Assembly (NCBI GenBank): GCA_019449595.1 | Contig: JAGRPL010000006.1 | Span: 186,001-250,000, forward strand | Origin: Rhodoferax sp. | GTDB taxonomy: Bacteria > Pseudomonadota > Gammaproteobacteria > Burkholderiales > Burkholderiaceae_C | Length of the DNA: 64,000 bases | Direction of reading: 5' to 3' | In this document: positions 18,556 through 26,120 of the stretch, piece after piece | Numbering within the stretch: position 1 is the stretch's first letter | How the letters are laid out: each line of letters begins with the position of its first letter | The notes under the pieces: model-generated | Seen by the model: only the letters and a program-made list of their open reading frames with translations | What the model was told of the DNA's origin: nothing | The model's database searches: none | Translations under genes and position numbers: made by a program

Positions 18556-20178
18556 ATGAAAATTCTGAAATGGGAAAGAAGTCGGGTCGCTTCAGTGGCG
18601 GCGTTGGCGGTGCCTCTGCTGTTGGCAGGATGCGCCGGAAACGTCCTGCGCGTTGCGCCCTACGCGGAGCTCAAGGTCATCGATCCGGTCTGGACTACGG
18701 CCTACATCACGCGAAACCACGGGTACCTCGTTTACGACACCTTGTTCGCGATGGACGAAAACGGGGAAGCCAAGCCACAGATGGTCGATAGCTGGACGGT
18801 GTCACCCGACAAAAAGACTTGGACCTTCAAGTTGCGTGACGGCCTGAAGTGGCACGACGGCACGGACGTGACGGCCGAGGATTGCATAGCCTCTCTCCAG
18901 CGCTGGAGCAAGCGTGATGGTGCAGGACAGCAACTGTTCCGTGACATGGAAAGCTTGACCGCCACAGACGCCAAGATGTTCAGCATGAACTTGCGTGCGC
19001 CCCATGCGGACATCCCCAACACGCTGGCCAAGATGTCGGCCAACGTGCCGTTCATGATGCCCAAGCGGGTGGCGGAAACCGATCCGTTCCAGCCCATCCA
19101 GGACAGCACGGGTTCGGGCCCCTTCATCTTCAAGAAGGATGAGTGGGTTCCGGAGTCGCAGGCTGTCTATGTCAAGAACAAGATGTATGTGCCGCGTGCC
19201 GAGGAGTCATCGATGGCCGCCGGCGGCAAGGTGCCCAAGGCGGACCGGATTGAATGGCGCTACTACCCCGACCAGGCTGCTGCGGTGAAGGCGTTGATCG
19301 CCGGCAAGGTCGACTACGTCGAATCGCCGTCCAGCCAGCTGATTCCCATGCTGGAAAACCAGAAGGACGTGACGATTGCCTCGACTGACCCGCTGGGCAA
19401 CATCGGTATGGCGCGCTTCAACACCCTGGTACCGCCGTTTGACAACGTGGCGGTGCGCCGTGCGGTAGCAATGGTGATGCAGCAGGAAGACTACATGACT
19501 GCCGCGCTGGGCGACAAGAAGTACTGGCGCACCTGCTACTCGGTGTTCCCGTGCGGCACGACGTACTCCAACAGCGCTGCCAGCGAGACCATGAAGGCCA
19601 CCAGCCTGGATGCTGCCAAGAAAGCCCTGCAGGCTGCCAAGTACGATGGCACGCCGGTCGTCATCCTGAACCCGAAGGACAACCCGGTCATTTCAGCCTT
19701 CACGAAGGTGACGGCCGAGAAGCTGCGCCAGATCGGCATGACGGTTGACGTGCAGGACATGGACTGGGCCACGCTGACCCAGCGGCGTTCCAACCGCGGT
19801 GCAGTCAAGGACGGGGGCTGGAACATGTTCCACACCTGGTGGCTGGCGGGCGACCTGTTGGACCCGAGCTTCATCGCCTTCTCGGGTGACCGTGAAACCG
19901 GCTGGTATGGCTGGCCCAAGGACGAAGAGCTTGAGAAGTACCGCGTAGCGTTTGATCGCGCCACCTCGCAGGACGAGAAGAAAGCCCTGGCGGCCAAGGT
20001 GCAGCAACGCCTCGTTGACATCGGTGCCTTTGGCATCCTGGGCCAGTTCTTCGAACCGGTTGCCTTCAGCAGCAAGGTCGAGGGCATTACGTCGCCCGTC
20101 CAGTTCTACTGGAACATGTCGGTTGAACTGCCGTGGTGGCAACGTCTGTCCCGCCAGTTTGTCAAGATGCCTTACTGA
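18556..20178 (+). CDS. Family 5 extracellular solute-binding lipoprotein (peptide/opine type)
   Basis: 540 residues. The start at 18556 is chosen because AGAAGGGG lies 7 nt upstream; an in-frame ATG at 18550 is too close. The N-terminus is a lipoprotein signal with lipobox LLAGC. The body has DppA/OppA family features (YDTLFAMDENGEAKPQMVDSW, then WTFKLRDGLKWHDGTDVTAED). No permease or ATPase genes follow: a terminator and then the prophage come next, so the binding protein is an orphan here. The 103-bp gap after the UT-M23 gene allows a separate promoter, but direction and order suggest it belongs with that operon. Confidence 0.88.
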   Translation: MKILKWERSRVASVAALAVPLLLAGCAGNVLRVAPYAELKVIDPVWTTAYITRNHGYLVYDTLFAMDENGEAKPQMVDSWTVSPDKKTWTFKLRDGLKWHDGTDVTAEDCIASLQRWSKRDGAGQQLFRDMESLTATDAKMFSMNLRAPHADIPNTLAKMSANVPFMMPKRVAETDPFQPIQDSTGSGPFIFKKDEWVPESQAVYVKNKMYVPRAEESSMAAGGKVPKADRIEWRYYPDQAAAVKALIAGKVDYVESPSSQLIPMLENQKDVTIASTDPLGNIGMARFNTLVPPFDNVAVRRAVAMVMQQEDYMTAALGDKKYWRTCYSVFPCGTTYSNSAASETMKATSLDAAKKALQAAKYDGTPVVILNPKDNPVISAFTKVTAEKLRQIGMTVDVQDMDWATLTQRRSNRGAVKDGGWNMFHTWWLAGDLLDPSFIAFSGDRETGWYGWPKDEELEKYRVAFDRATSQDEKKALAAKVQQRLVDIGAFGILGQFFEPVAFSSKVEGITSPVQFYWNMSVELPWWQRLSRQFVKMPY

Positions 20179-20220
20179 ACCGGGTAAGCGGCCAGCCTTG
20201 CGGGGCTGGCCTTGGACGAA

Positions 20221-20260
20221 AAAACAGGCTCTGGTGCAACGCTGCACCAGAGCCTGTTTT
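20221..20260. terminator. Bidirectional terminator, native terminator of tRNA-Ser before prophage insertion
   Basis: An 18-bp perfect inverted repeat (AAAACAGGCTCTGGTGCA and its complement) with a 4-nt loop. On the minus strand it is followed by six T residues, on the plus strand by TTTTG. With the prophage removed, it would sit about 12 bp beyond the 3' end of tRNA-Ser and would terminate that gene as well as the binding-protein gene. Confidence 0.85.
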
Positions 20261-20271
20261 GTTGTATGGCG

Positions 20272-20285
20272 TGGCGGAAGCGGTG
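20272..20285. repeat. attL: 14-bp core of the prophage attachment site
   Basis: TGGCGGAAGCGGTG, identical to 27586-27599. It matches the last 14 nt of tRNA-Ser (complement, including CCA) and marks the left prophage boundary. Confidence 0.88.
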
Positions 20286-20302
20286 GCTTACGAACAACAC
20301 CC

Positions 20303-20326
20303 AACCCGGACTACCCGGGTTTTTTT
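20303..20326 (+). terminator. Phage terminator, predicted to end the repressor transcript in circular phage
   Basis: AACCCGG/CCGGGTT stem with a 5-nt loop, followed by a T run. It lies 18 bp inside attL. In the excised circle this point is directly downstream of the plus-strand repressor gene; in the lysogen the two are at opposite ends. Confidence 0.75.
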
Positions 20327-20333
20327 ACGCCTA

Positions 20334-20522
20334 CTAACGGAAGTAGCGAACAAGAGCAAACAACAACGCAGAGATCACCAACCAGACCACAAGCATTAAA
20401 GACCAGTGCCAAAAGCCCCTAGGTTGCACCCGGTTCTCCGGAAGCCGAAAAGCCGCCCGTTCAACGTAGCCAGTTTTTTTAGCCCACCACTCACGGTGCC
20501 AATCACGGTTGTCGCTACCCAT
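20334..20522 (-). CDS. Small phage membrane protein (unknown)
   Basis: 62 residues from MGSDNRDWH, with GGGAG eight bases upstream; a longer start reaching 20558 overlaps the recombinase gene. A charged N-terminal part is followed by one transmembrane helix near the C-terminus (WSLMLVVWLVISALLFALV). It is the last gene before attL and is transcribed with the recombinase. No family recognised. It could be a superinfection-exclusion or export accessory protein, but nothing in the sequence decides this. Confidence 0.6.
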   Translation of the reverse strand: MGSDNRDWHREWWAKKTGYVERAAFRLPENRVQPRGFWHWSLMLVVWLVISALLFALVRYFR

Positions 20523-20554
20523 ACCCACTCCCTTTTTTGGGGGAGTGTAGACCA

Positions 20555-21130
20555 TCAACGCAACGATGAATGCCCAGGCTTATGGACCCGATACACAGCA
20601 CGTTTAACGGTTGACGGATGGCAATCAAACACCTGAGCGAGACTACGCAAGGTATACCAGCGAGACCGGTACAGACGAACTATGTCAGCTTCAACGTCAG
20701 AAGCAAGGCTACGAGGCCGCCCGCAGTGAACACCCCGAGCCATTGCAGAACGCTGGCCAGCGGTAGACCGTTCCCGAATCAATCCCCACTCGTATTCAGC
20801 GAAAGCCCCGACCATTTGGAACATCAAACGGCCCACCAGTGTCTCGGTGTCTATTCCCTCCGTCATGCTCCTGAAACTACATCCGGCGTTCTGCAACCGA
20901 GTCAAGATGGATAGCAAGTCATAAAGACTTCTACCAGCACGGTCGAGCTTCCAGACCACAAACACATCGCCAGGGCCGACGGTATCTAGCAAAGCCTGAA
21001 GCCTAGGACGAACGCCGCGAGACTTCCACTTTTCAGTGACGACCTCACACACCCCAGCAGCTTTAAACGCGTCAAGCTGAAGCGTGGTTTCCTGTTTATC
21101 ACTCGACACCCGACCATATCCGTAGACCAT
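20555..21130 (-). CDS. Small serine recombinase (resolvase/invertase type), likely phage integrase
   Basis: 191 residues from ATG with GGGAG just upstream. The resolvase domain has catalytic Ser9 (YGYGRVSSDKQ), the conserved Arg cluster in KLDRAGRSLYDL, and the long E helix (GRLMFQMVGAFAEYEWGLIRERS). A C-terminal helix-turn-helix (TLRSLAQVFDCHPSTVKRAVYR) completes the usual invertase/resolvase length. No tyrosine integrase or transposase is present, and the att core is 270 bp away, so it is the probable integrase/excisionase. A resolvase-like recombinase of this type is reported to integrate phiRSM at tRNA-Ser(UGA). Confidence 0.92.
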   Translation of the reverse strand: MVYGYGRVSSDKQETTLQLDAFKAAGVCEVVTEKWKSRGVRPRLQALLDTVGPGDVFVVWKLDRAGRSLYDLLSILTRLQNAGCSFRSMTEGIDTETLVGRLMFQMVGAFAEYEWGLIRERSTAGQRSAMARGVHCGRPRSLASDVEADIVRLYRSRWYTLRSLAQVFDCHPSTVKRAVYRVHKPGHSSLR

Positions 21131-21208
21131 CACCACTCCCTATCTGTTTTTATGGGGAAAACTGTATGACGACCCCGAGAGCCTAAAAGCGAGAAAAACA
21201 ATGTTTTT

Positions 21209-22084
21209 TTAAGCGGCGCCGGGTTCCGTACACAGCCAATAACTATCTTTCCATCGTCCGATTCGATGCGACACGATCACATCGCCATCAGGGCACTCAA
21301 AGGCCACGCTGATCAAATCGGCAAGCGTGCAGCCAGTCAAACGCACAAGAACAGGTTTAGGGATGACCGTGCCATTTGAACGGCTATAACGGTTCTTTTC
21401 CTCCGGGGAATCGGCGTAATCCTTCATGATGTACTTAGACACATACGCCGCCATTTTTCCGAGGCTCATACGCTGGCGCTTATGCCCCCAGCGCGTCTTG
21501 CCACCCACAAAACACATGCCGTTATCAGCACCCACAATATCGCGCCAGATACGCGTGCCGAGCTTCCACGCTTCGATCTTGACGCCCTTGTAATCCCCAT
21601 GAACCGGCAGCCGATGCGTTGCAACGTGGACATGCATAGCGCCGCGCTCTTGCACTTCAAAACTGGCGCAGAACCGAAACCCGCCGAGCGCCTTTTTCAT
21701 ACGCCGATACCACTTCTCAAAATGCTCTTTGCACAAAGCGCGGTCGGACTGATTCTCCCGATAGGTAAGCGTAAGAAGCTCATCGAATCCCTCAGCCTTG
21801 ATGACCCTACGGCACGTGGTCTGCGCCCGCTTCGCGGACTGTTTGAGAGCCTTCTCTTTGCGTTCAGCAGCGTCGAGAGCGTCACGCTCCGCCTTTTTCT
21901 GGTCATCCCAACTATCCCACTGATACCCGTCAGGCAACTCACTACCAACCGGACCAATCTCGGTCCATGCAACAACCTGCCGGGCAGAAATCTCCACATG
22001 GCCATTGACCTCAAATTTCCGCACATCCCAAGCATCTGGCACCACGTTGCCTTCAAACTCAATACCACATATGATTCGCCGCAT
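21209..22084 (-). CDS. Phage rolling-circle replication initiator (HUH endonuclease)
   Basis: 291 residues, starting at MRRIICGIEF because AAGGAG lies 7 nt upstream. The HUH metal motif is HVHVATH in GAMHVHVATHRLP, and a candidate nicking Tyr lies in KMAAYVSKYIMKDY. Preceding blocks (LLTLTYRENQSDRALCKEHFEKWYRRMKK) match phage Rep proteins of the inovirus RstA/gpII-like group. It would nick the plus-strand origin, probably within the adjacent 22085-22392 gap, to start rolling-circle replication. Confidence 0.9.
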   Translation of the reverse strand: MRRIICGIEFEGNVVPDAWDVRKFEVNGHVEISARQVVAWTEIGPVGSELPDGYQWDSWDDQKKAERDALDAAERKEKALKQSAKRAQTTCRRVIKAEGFDELLTLTYRENQSDRALCKEHFEKWYRRMKKALGGFRFCASFEVQERGAMHVHVATHRLPVHGDYKGVKIEAWKLGTRIWRDIVGADNGMCFVGGKTRWGHKRQRMSLGKMAAYVSKYIMKDYADSPEEKNRYSRSNGTVIPKPVLVRLTGCTLADLISVAFECPDGDVIVSHRIGRWKDSYWLCTEPGAA

Positions 22085-22392
22085 CAGCAACTCCTTTTTG
22101 TTGATCACGACCCGGGCAGACTGCAATCTGTGCCGGGTTATTTTTTTGCCTCAAACATCCCCATGGTCGGAAAGTGTTCTATTAAATGAATTAGGCCGCG
22201 CTACGCGCTGGCCACGTGCGGGCTAAAGCCCGCCCGGTCCGCGCGGCACGGACCCCCTCTATAACCCGCACACCATTCCCCCACTTGGTTTAAACAGCCG
22301 CATCGCTTCGCTTACATGGGCGCTTCGCCCCATACCCCGACCCCCAAACATCCCGGGCTTATTCAGCCCTTAAGGGGGACCCCGCTTGCTTT
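22085..22392. other. Inovirus intergenic region, candidate origin and packaging signal
   Basis: 308 bp without a gene between rep and zot. It is rich in hairpins: GCGGGCTAAAGCCCGC near 22217, GGGCGCTTCGCCC near 22319, and GGGCTTATTCAGCCC near 22357. An imperfect hairpin followed by seven T lies at 22109-22150, reading on the plus strand. Filamentous phages usually keep the replication origin and packaging hairpin in such a gap. The nick site cannot be assigned by eye. Confidence 0.55.
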
Positions 22393-23460
22393 TCAGTTAA
22401 CAAATCGGGTTTCGTAGTCGCTGGCCACAGCACCAGGGGGAAGCGTTCGCTCGGAGTCCACGAACTGAACGGGAGGCGGGCGACCCTGGCCGGTACGGTC
22501 GGCGCATACCTTGGGTTCAACATCGACAGGAAGGCCATCAGAATCAAGGCAGGCGCACCGTTTAGCCGTGGCAATGCATCCAGCTATGACCGGAGCGGCA
22601 GCGGCTGCAACGGGCGCAGATGCGGACGCAGCGGGCATGGTTGTCGTAGATGTTTCGATGGTGTGCAGCATCCCATCCTTGATGAACTCCTGTTTCTGGC
22701 CACCCTTGGGCAAATCCACGGAGTTTGATGACTTGCCCTGGACACGGTCCGCCAGCCGGTTAGCGAAGGTCGGCCCAAGGTAAGCGGCACCAATCAGGCC
22801 AACCATGATGAACCACACAAGGCCGGGAATCTTGCGCTTTTGTTTCGTATGCAGTTCCGCCGATTTATAGAGCTTGTACGCCTTACGCGGGTAGCGCCAG
22901 GGCGATTTGGTGATGCTATTGCGGTACAGCAGAGAAACACTGGCATGGTCCCACTCATACACCACTGCCAACGGCATATTTGCGACCCGGCGCACGTGCA
23001 GATGGCGATCAACCAGCCCAAGGATGTGCCGGTCCACGTTGCGGCAGTTTTGCGTGATAAGCACGAAGTCAACGCCCATATGCCGATGGGTATCCAACGC
23101 CTGGAGGTCGGGAGGTACAGGCGCACCATTCGGACGCGGAGGCCAAAATTTCTGGAACTCATCGAAAAAGATTTTTGCCCCAGGCTTTGCCCAGTTCTGC
23201 CAGTTACGCAAGGCCAGCTCATTGCCCGTGTATTTCCATTGCTTGTCAGGCAGCAGCGCCCAGGTTCCACCCCCTTCTATCAGCTCGTGATCTACCTGGA
23301 GGCTATTGATGTTTGTGAAAACAACACTTGGAATTTCGACCACTTCGCCGCGATCGTTTTCCACTTTGGTGACTTCGCCAACATAAGGACGAAGATGATC
23401 CCACACAGCCTTCAAAGTCTTGCCAGAGCCAGGAACGCCGGTAATCAAGGTAACGCTCAT
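22393..23460 (-). CDS. zot: Zot-domain phage assembly ATPase (pI)
   Basis: 355 residues. The Walker A motif GVPGSGKT is at residues 8-15, with a Walker B-like KIFFDEFQKFW. A single membrane helix (GLVWFIMVGLIGAAYLGPTF) separates the cytoplasmic ATPase from a periplasmic tail with Pro/Ala-rich and Cys-containing sequence. This is the pI/Zot type that drives virion extrusion through the inner membrane. Its start overlaps the end of the pVI-like gene by 4 bp. The toxin name of the family need not imply toxicity here. Confidence 0.93.
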   Translation of the reverse strand: MSVTLITGVPGSGKTLKAVWDHLRPYVGEVTKVENDRGEVVEIPSVVFTNINSLQVDHELIEGGGTWALLPDKQWKYTGNELALRNWQNWAKPGAKIFFDEFQKFWPPRPNGAPVPPDLQALDTHRHMGVDFVLITQNCRNVDRHILGLVDRHLHVRRVANMPLAVVYEWDHASVSLLYRNSITKSPWRYPRKAYKLYKSAELHTKQKRKIPGLVWFIMVGLIGAAYLGPTFANRLADRVQGKSSNSVDLPKGGQKQEFIKDGMLHTIETSTTTMPAASASAPVAAAAAPVIAGCIATAKRCACLDSDGLPVDVEPKVCADRTGQGRPPPVQFVDSERTLPPGAVASDYETRFVN

Positions 23461-23744
23461 CCCGGATTCACTCCCAAAACCTTAGTGGCACTGGTGATCT
23501 GCCAGAGCATGATTTTTGTAGTGATGGCCCCGGTAAGAATGCCGAAGGCCACACCACCCCCAGAGACAAGGAAAATTTGGAGCAAATCACCGGGCATGGT
23601 GTTGACACCCGCGATGACCTGATCGCGCACCGTGGAGATTGCAAGAGTGAGGCCGGTGATAGTGACCACCGAGAACCCAAGGCTCACAAGGATTTTGGCC
23701 AGCAGCGGCTGCATCATGGCGAGAAGCCAAGTTCCGATTTTCAT
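23457..23744 (-). CDS. pVI-like minor coat membrane protein (DUF2523 type)
   Basis: 95 residues with three hydrophobic segments (LLAKILVSLGFSVVTITGLTLA; IFLVSGGGVAFGILTGAITT; a weaker first one). Position between pIII and Zot and the size match the pVI/DUF2523 proteins of Pf-like and RSM-like inoviruses, which cap the virion end with pIII. It overlaps both neighbours by 4 bp, showing translational coupling. Confidence 0.8.
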   Translation of the reverse strand: MKIGTWLLAMMQPLLAKILVSLGFSVVTITGLTLAISTVRDQVIAGVNTMPGDLLQIFLVSGGGVAFGILTGAITTKIMLWQITSATKVLGVNPG

Positions 23745-25186
23745 GCGTCACCTTTAGGAATGAGCAGCATGAGCGCACCGAAGGACGCACACGCCAAGAG
23801 GACAGGCCGGAAGTAAGTCGTAATCCAACCGCAGGACGCCTGCCAATCCCACACCTTGAGAACCTGCCCACTTCGGGTGGTCATTACCTTGTCAGCGGGA
23901 CACGTGCCACCACCGAACCACGTCTCAGGCGTGAAGGTCAAATTTTTCGTTGTTTTCGGAATCTCACCCGTGGGCGTGTCGTACTCGTCCGTCCTGCAGC
24001 CATTCGACTTCGGGTATTTGTCGCAGTCCGTTTGTTGAGGTGGAGTGTCAGGCTTCACGGGCATGATAGTTTCGTCACCGATGGTGATGGTCTTGACAGG
24101 CGCACCAGTAACCGGATCGGGCGTAATTACTTCGTCAGTAGTTCTAGTCTTTTCCGTACAGACAACTGAGCCGCCATCCATGACCGTCGCGCCGTCCACA
24201 TAGATGCAATCAAAATTTGATTGCTTTGTCGTGGTCTTATTCCCGTTTGTGGTGGTGGACTTCGGACCCTCTACAGACGCAGGGCCAGTAACCTTCGGCC
24301 CCTCGGTATCAATAACGTCACCCGTGATACGTTGCGCTTGATCCAGCACGTCGGCAATAGTGGAGGACGTAGGCCAACCCGACTTGGCAGCGATAGCATC
24401 AGCAAGCTCCTGCGCTGACGAAGGCAGGAAGGCTGGGGGATAAGGCGCCCGCTGACGTTGAAACCAACCCCAAGAAGCGGACCAAGTGGACTGGCCCCAA
24501 AATGCGCCGTTACTCTTGTAATACACGTTATGCGTACAGGTCATGGTCTGAGGACCATCAACGCCAGCACTCACAAAGGTACGCCGGTAAGTGGGGTCAC
24601 TCTTATCGTGGTAAGCGATTTCGTCCCGACAAGCCTGCTCACGGGTGCCATAGGACGCACTCGGGTCTAACGATTTAAATTCGTAACACGGCGCGACGGT
24701 GCAGACCGTGGGGTCGTTTTTAGTGACAACCACCGAGCCATCGGGCGCATTACTCAGGCCAAAAGCCAATTCATTCGCAAGCAGCAGCCAACTAGCCGCG
24801 GTGCCAACGGGACCCAACAACGGCAACGCTTTACCAATGGCCTTTGCAGCGGCAGAGTTCGCAATCTTAGCGCGAGCAGTGATACCAAGGGAAGCACCAC
24901 CGCTTAGCGGCAATGAACCGGTACGAGACACCCCAAGGCCCCCGCCATCCAAACCCATACGCGGGCCACTAGGCCTAATGACTGGTGTTCCGTCACTCGC
25001 AAAATTGACAGTTTGCCGACCTGGGCCGGTAACGTCATAAATGAACCGCCGAAAGGCAGAATCCTGCGCAACTACATCACCGGCGCGGGCTACTTGAACA
25101 AGAGCCAGGAGCCCAAGAAGAACAAGACCAGCAGCCCGTACGTAGTGAGCAAATTGAAGTCGTGAAAGGTCATTATTCGCGCTCAT
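23741..25186 (-). CDS. pIII-like phage adsorption protein
   Basis: 481 residues from MSANNDLSR; a TTG four codons upstream is an alternative. The N-terminus is a signal peptide (VLLGLLALVQVARA). A Cys-containing middle region is followed by a Thr/Pro-rich linker (about 290-410) and a Cys-containing C-terminal domain ending with one membrane helix (YFRPVLLACASFGALMLLI). Size, domain plan and position upstream of pVI and Zot fit the attachment protein that binds host pili and TolA. The receptor-binding part is not recognisable, as usual for this fast-evolving protein. Confidence 0.82.
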   Translation of the reverse strand: MSANNDLSRLQFAHYVRAAGLVLLGLLALVQVARAGDVVAQDSAFRRFIYDVTGPGRQTVNFASDGTPVIRPSGPRMGLDGGGLGVSRTGSLPLSGGASLGITARAKIANSAAAKAIGKALPLLGPVGTAASWLLLANELAFGLSNAPDGSVVVTKNDPTVCTVAPCYEFKSLDPSASYGTREQACRDEIAYHDKSDPTYRRTFVSAGVDGPQTMTCTHNVYYKSNGAFWGQSTWSASWGWFQRQRAPYPPAFLPSSAQELADAIAAKSGWPTSSTIADVLDQAQRITGDVIDTEGPKVTGPASVEGPKSTTTNGNKTTTKQSNFDCIYVDGATVMDGGSVVCTEKTRTTDEVITPDPVTGAPVKTITIGDETIMPVKPDTPPQQTDCDKYPKSNGCRTDEYDTPTGEIPKTTKNLTFTPETWFGGGTCPADKVMTTRSGQVLKVWDWQASCGWITTYFRPVLLACASFGALMLLIPKGDA

Positions 25187-25511
25187 GTGGAACTTCAAAA
25201 AGGGAGTTGAGTTTCTTGATGCCCCAGATCACCACCAAGACACTGAAACCCACAGCGGCCCATTCACTTGCAACAACAGCGCCGCCGTCATAGTCACAGG
25301 AAGGAAATTCGGGGTAGGTGCCGGTAAGAATTTGGGCCTGCCTGGAGCCGTTGACGTACTGATGAATATCGAACCAAGTAGCAGCCGGAACGCCACAGCG
25401 CAACTCAGTAACCGATGACGCCGTGCTGAAACTTTGGTGCCAGGAGGAACAAAATTCCGCCTGAGCACCGGGAAGACTGGGGTAACAAACACCCGCATAC
25501 AGTGCGCCCAT
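25173..25511 (-). CDS. Phage minor structural/membrane protein (unknown)
   Basis: 112 residues. An extracytoplasmic-looking, Cys-containing N-terminal part (five Cys) is followed by one C-terminal membrane helix (AAVGFSVLVVIWGIKKL) and a charged tail. No clear signal peptide. It lies between the major coat gene and pIII and overlaps the pIII start by 14 bp. It may be a minor coat or pIII accessory protein. Confidence 0.65.
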   Translation of the reverse strand: MGALYAGVCYPSLPGAQAEFCSSWHQSFSTASSVTELRCGVPAATWFDIHQYVNGSRQAQILTGTYPEFPSCDYDGGAVVASEWAAVGFSVLVVIWGIKKLNSLFEVPHERE

Positions 25512-25529
25512 TTGTTACCCCCAAACGGC

Positions 25530-25727
25530 TTAGCGCCAGCCCATTTTGGAGGCCAACTTCAGCAGGCCCCAGATTGCAATGCCAGCACCCATAATCAGAC
25601 CACCAGCCGCCAGCGCATCGGTCTTGTAATCACCGATAGCGGTAGTGGCATCAGCAGGCAGCGCAGCCATGGCATTGCCGACAAACACGGTGCCCAGAGC
25701 AGACAGGGACAGGAGTTTCTTCTTCAT
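25530..25727 (-). CDS. Major coat protein (pVIII)
   Basis: 65 residues from MKKKLLSLSALG, with AAGGAAAA upstream. A signal peptide ends VGNAMA, leaving a mature protein of about 43 residues. The mature form has an acidic/polar N-terminus (ALPADATTAIGDYKTDAL), a hydrophobic core (AAGGLIMGAGIAIWGLLKLA) and a basic C-terminus (SKMGWR), the classic inovirus coat design. This gene would be the most strongly expressed of the virion module. Confidence 0.92.
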   Translation of the reverse strand: MKKKLLSLSALGTVFVGNAMAALPADATTAIGDYKTDALAAGGLIMGAGIAIWGLLKLASKMGWR

Positions 25728-25805
25728 ACGTTTTCCTTCACAGATTGATGGTCCGAGAAATTCGGATTGCATCCACATGACCCACACGTGAGGCATGCAG
25801 GGCAA

Positions 25806-26006
25806 TCAGCCGGGACGGTTGCCATCCGAATCCAAAACAACCATGGACCCACATTCAGGACACTGGTGATCGCCTACAGACTCCATGGCGGTATCCCAAT
25901 CCCCAGGACTGTCGAAAGAATCGAAATTTTCGAAAAGCTCTTCCTCCGTAATTTGTGGAAATTCAGAAGCGTCACCAACGTGACCGCAGTCTTCACACTT
26001 GAGCAT
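25806..26006 (-). CDS. Small zinc-ribbon phage protein
   Basis: 66 residues. Two CxxC knuckles (CEDCGHVG near the N-terminus and CPECGS near the C-terminus) flank a very acidic stretch, the pattern of a one-zinc ribbon. It lies between the small 36-residue ORF and the coat gene on the same strand. Function unknown; DNA, RNA or protein binding is possible. Confidence 0.65.
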   Translation of the reverse strand: MLKCEDCGHVGDASEFPQITEEELFENFDSFDSPGDWDTAMESVGDHQCPECGSMVVLDSDGNRPG

Positions 26007-26008
26007 GG

Positions 26009-26119
26009 CTAAACCCTTTTAAGGACGTTGAGAGAATCACGGAAGCCAAGGCGCAAGACCTCAGCCGCCGTGATGAATGCCTGAGACAGGTAGACCCAAG
26101 CGGCTGAGAGATTGCGCAT
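26009..26119 (-). CDS. Putative 36-residue phage protein (pVII/pIX-like candidate)
   Basis: A 36-codon ORF, MRNLSAAWV to LNVLKRV, begins 1 nt after the upstream stop, so coupled translation is plausible. It is amphipathic with a moderately hydrophobic middle and a basic end, in the size range of inovirus tip proteins. A longer frame to 26284 exists but overlaps the upstream gene entirely. Support is positional only. Confidence 0.4.
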   Translation of the reverse strand: MRNLSAAWVYLSQAFITAAEVLRLGFRDSLNVLKRV

Positions 26120-26120
26120 A

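Noticed and set aside
20272..20285. XerCD dif-type integration
   Set aside because: The junction is a tRNA 3' end with a short direct repeat, without the 28-bp dif pattern, and the phage has its own serine recombinase.
22109..22150. Plus-strand terminator
   Set aside because: The hairpin with T7 looks like a terminator, but no plus-strand gene leads to it. It is treated as part of the phage origin/packaging region.
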